DNA of 64,000 nt from CBDCIS01 sp965217565 (GTDB lineage: Bacteria; Chloroflexota; Dehalococcoidia; Lucifugimonadales; CATOSD01): the NCBI GenBank assembly GCA_965217565.1, contig CBDCIS010000001.1, positions 62,001 to 126,000 of the forward strand, in the 5' to 3' direction. The notes under the pieces were generated by a model, which was not told the origin of the DNA, ran no database searches, and was given only the letters and a program-made list of their open reading frames with translations. The number at the start of each line of letters is the position of its first letter. Position 1 is the stretch's first letter. The position numbers and the translations under genes are program-made. Of this stretch, positions 62,510 through 64,000 are shown in pieces.

Positions 62510-63178
62510 ATGGGATTTTCAGACGAGCTAAGGCAGAAGGGCGCGCCTATCTGGGACAGGGAGAAGCGGCACCCCTTCGTGACGGGAATAGGCGACGGCT
62601 CCCTTTCACTGGACAGGTTCCAGTACTACATGAGGCAGGACTACATCTTTCTGATCGACTTCAGCCGCGCCATCTCCCTGGCGGTCGCCAAGGCCCACAG
62701 CCTGGAGGACATGGCGTGGTTCGCCCGTCTTCTGCACGAGACCCTGAACACCGAGATGGCGCTGCATGTCAGCTTCTGCGAAGACTTCGGCATCACGGAG
62801 GCGCAACTGAAGAGCACGGAGCACGCGCCGACCACCCTGGCGTACACCCGCCACCTGATACAGACCGCGTTTTCTGGCGGAGCGGGGGAGATAGCCGCCG
62901 CGATTCTGCCATGCTCATGGGGATATTGCGAGATTGGCCAGATGCTCTACGATAGGGGACTGCCCGCCAACCAGCCTCTCTACGCGCGCTGGATAGAGAT
63001 GTACAACTCCCCGGAATTCGCCGAGCTTGCCGATTGGCTTCGCTCCTACATAGACCGCGTCGCCCTGGAAAGTGGGGAGCAGGAACTGAAGAGAATGGAA
63101 TCCGCCTTCCTAATCGGCAGCCAGTACGAGTACATGTTCTGGGACGCCTCTTACCGCAAAGAAAGCTGGCCGATTTGA
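62510..63178 (+). CDS. tenA: TenA family protein (second copy)
   Basis: 222 aa, ATG 62510 with SD AGGAGG. Same fold as the protein at 33351: Asp in MRQDYIFLID, Cys in ILPCSWGYCEIG, Glu in QYEYMFWDASYRKESW. The two copies are clearly diverged, so they may hydrolyse different pyrimidines or one may be a non-thiamine enzyme. Not linked to thi genes; neighbours are the Ldh gene and cofE. Confidence 0.88.
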   Translation: MGFSDELRQKGAPIWDREKRHPFVTGIGDGSLSLDRFQYYMRQDYIFLIDFSRAISLAVAKAHSLEDMAWFARLLHETLNTEMALHVSFCEDFGITEAQLKSTEHAPTTLAYTRHLIQTAFSGGAGEIAAAILPCSWGYCEIGQMLYDRGLPANQPLYARWIEMYNSPEFAELADWLRSYIDRVALESGEQELKRMESAFLIGSQYEYMFWDASYRKESWPI

Positions 63179-63228
63179 CGCGATCGCTCATACGCGCGCG
63201 GCGACGCCGCACGCGCCATCCCGGTATC

Positions 63229-63993
63229 CTACCTGAACAGGTCCCGCGACCTCTCCCGCAGCAGCGAGCCCACGCCGTCCGGCGCACGCTCGTACTCGTA
63301 CCCCCGCGCGATAGCCACTGGCACACCTATCGACTTGGCCGTAACCAGTTCCGACGCGGCCGCCAATTCGTCCGCGACGGCAATGGCCGTAACCTTGAGA
63401 ATCTGGCCGTAGGCGTCGGGCGTTCCCTTGTAGTCCCTGATGGGGTTGATGCCCGCCGCACCAATCGCGAAGTTGGCGTGGCCCTCTCGCCAGGCTCTTC
63501 CGAACGTATCGGAGACGATTACCGCCACGTGGGAGACAGCGGCGCGTTGCCGGACCTCGCCGCCGATTCGCCGCGCGGATTCGTCGGAGTCCACCGGAAG
63601 CATCGCAACCATGTTGTCGCCGGGAATGTTGGAGGTGTCTATCCCGGAATTGGCGCAGATGAACCCGTGCCGCGTCTCTGTTATCAGGATGCCCCGCTCC
63701 ACGTCCATCCGCACTATGGAGCGGCTCTCCCTCAGCACCAGTTCGATCAGCCGCGCGTCCTTGTCGCAGGCATCCGCCCACTCGCGGGCGAACGCCGACG
63801 GCTCCACGCCCGTAAGGTCAACCACCCTGCCTTCCGCCTTGGACACTATCTTCTGAGTGACGATCAACACGTCGCTGTCCTGTATCGGAGTGCCCTGCTC
63901 CCCGGCCGCGTCCGCAATCAGGTCGCCCAGCCGGTCGCCCGGCTTTACCTCCGGTATGCCCGTCACCCCGATAACTTCAACTCGCGGGTACAA
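63229..63993 (-). CDS. cofE: Coenzyme F420:L-glutamate ligase
   Basis: Adds the first glutamates to F420-0. 254 aa from TTG 63993; a start beyond the window edge is possible but few residues can be missing. Signatures: EVIGVTGIPEVKPGDRLGDL, VLIVTQKIVSKAEGRVV, GFICANSGIDTSNI, and VIVSDTFGRAWREG with NFAIGAAGINPIRDY. It shows that this organism makes F420 and supports F420-dependent members such as PPOX proteins. Confidence 0.93.
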   Translation of the reverse strand: MYPRVEVIGVTGIPEVKPGDRLGDLIADAAGEQGTPIQDSDVLIVTQKIVSKAEGRVVDLTGVEPSAFAREWADACDKDARLIELVLRESRSIVRMDVERGILITETRHGFICANSGIDTSNIPGDNMVAMLPVDSDESARRIGGEVRQRAAVSHVAVIVSDTFGRAWREGHANFAIGAAGINPIRDYKGTPDAYGQILKVTAIAVADELAAASELVTAKSIGVPVAIARGYEYERAPDGVGSLLRERSRDLFR

Positions 63994-64000
63994 AGTCCCC

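Overview
The window is high-GC bacterial DNA that reads as a chromosome segment of a Chloroflexota lineage, most likely Dehalococcoidia or a SAR202-like group. This is inferred from gene content: LL-diaminopimelate aminotransferase instead of the succinylase route, archaeal-type phosphoglycerate mutase, a coenzyme F420 ligase, DUF3105 and DUF6391 proteins, and many small catabolic oxidoreductases and hydrolases. No rRNA or marker phylogeny was available, so the placement is moderate confidence.

Layout. 1-1.3 kb: C-terminal part of an IS1182-type transposase. 1.6-12.2 kb: hisC-hisB, then on the minus strand purS, two tandem DUF3105 proteins and a run guaA, small ORF, MazG-like, purD, purE, purB, purC. 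12.2-21.6 kb, plus strand: Sua5/YrdC, a degenerate polyprenyl synthetase homologue, pgk, apgM, tpiA, miaA, dapF, dapL, hflX. 21.8-27.7 kb: MFS transporter, a TIR-like effector-type protein, S41 protease lipoprotein, smpB, a tiny HTH protein and a DUF6391 membrane protein. tRNA-Arg(TCT) lies at 27.9 kb. 28.8-33.3 kb is a decaying stretch: broken RCC1-repeat gene, a ThDP enzyme with a nonsense codon and a frameshift, an internally deleted DUF1330 protein and a serine-recombinase remnant. 33.3-43.9 kb: TenA, an NHLRC2-like thioredoxin/NHL protein with an in-frame TGA, a nucleotidyltransferase/XRE pair, MFS, lutB-lutC, a PPOX protein, an acyl-CoA ligase and thiL. 44.1-55.0 kb is IS-rich, with three IS5-type loci around an RraA fragment, Nudix, DUF1501-DUF1800-NHL and a dehydrogenase. 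55.0-64.0 kb: SagB-type dehydrogenase, MenB-like crotonase, MmgE/PrpD, CoA-binding protein, epoxide hydrolase, Ldh-family dehydrogenase, a second TenA and cofE.

The most notable signal is the gene at 34049-35560. Its thioredoxin motif, normally Cys-Cys-x-Asn-Cys, is encoded as Cys-TGA-Val-Asn-Cys. A perfect 7-bp hairpin with an AGTT loop lies 18 nt after the TGA, in the position and form of a bacterial SECIS element. I read this as a probable selenoprotein of the NHLRC2 family. Other notable points: ATTTC-N-GAAAT palindromes and their half-sites in front of both the TIR-like gene and the small HTH gene; a leaderless toxin/antitoxin-like pair whose operator covers its -10 box; Shine-Dalgarno-positioned AUA and CUG codons as likely starts; MITE-like inverted-repeat elements carrying a shared REP-like core, one of which supplies a gene's stop codon; and a head-to-head fusion of two IS5-family fragments at an 8-bp microhomology.
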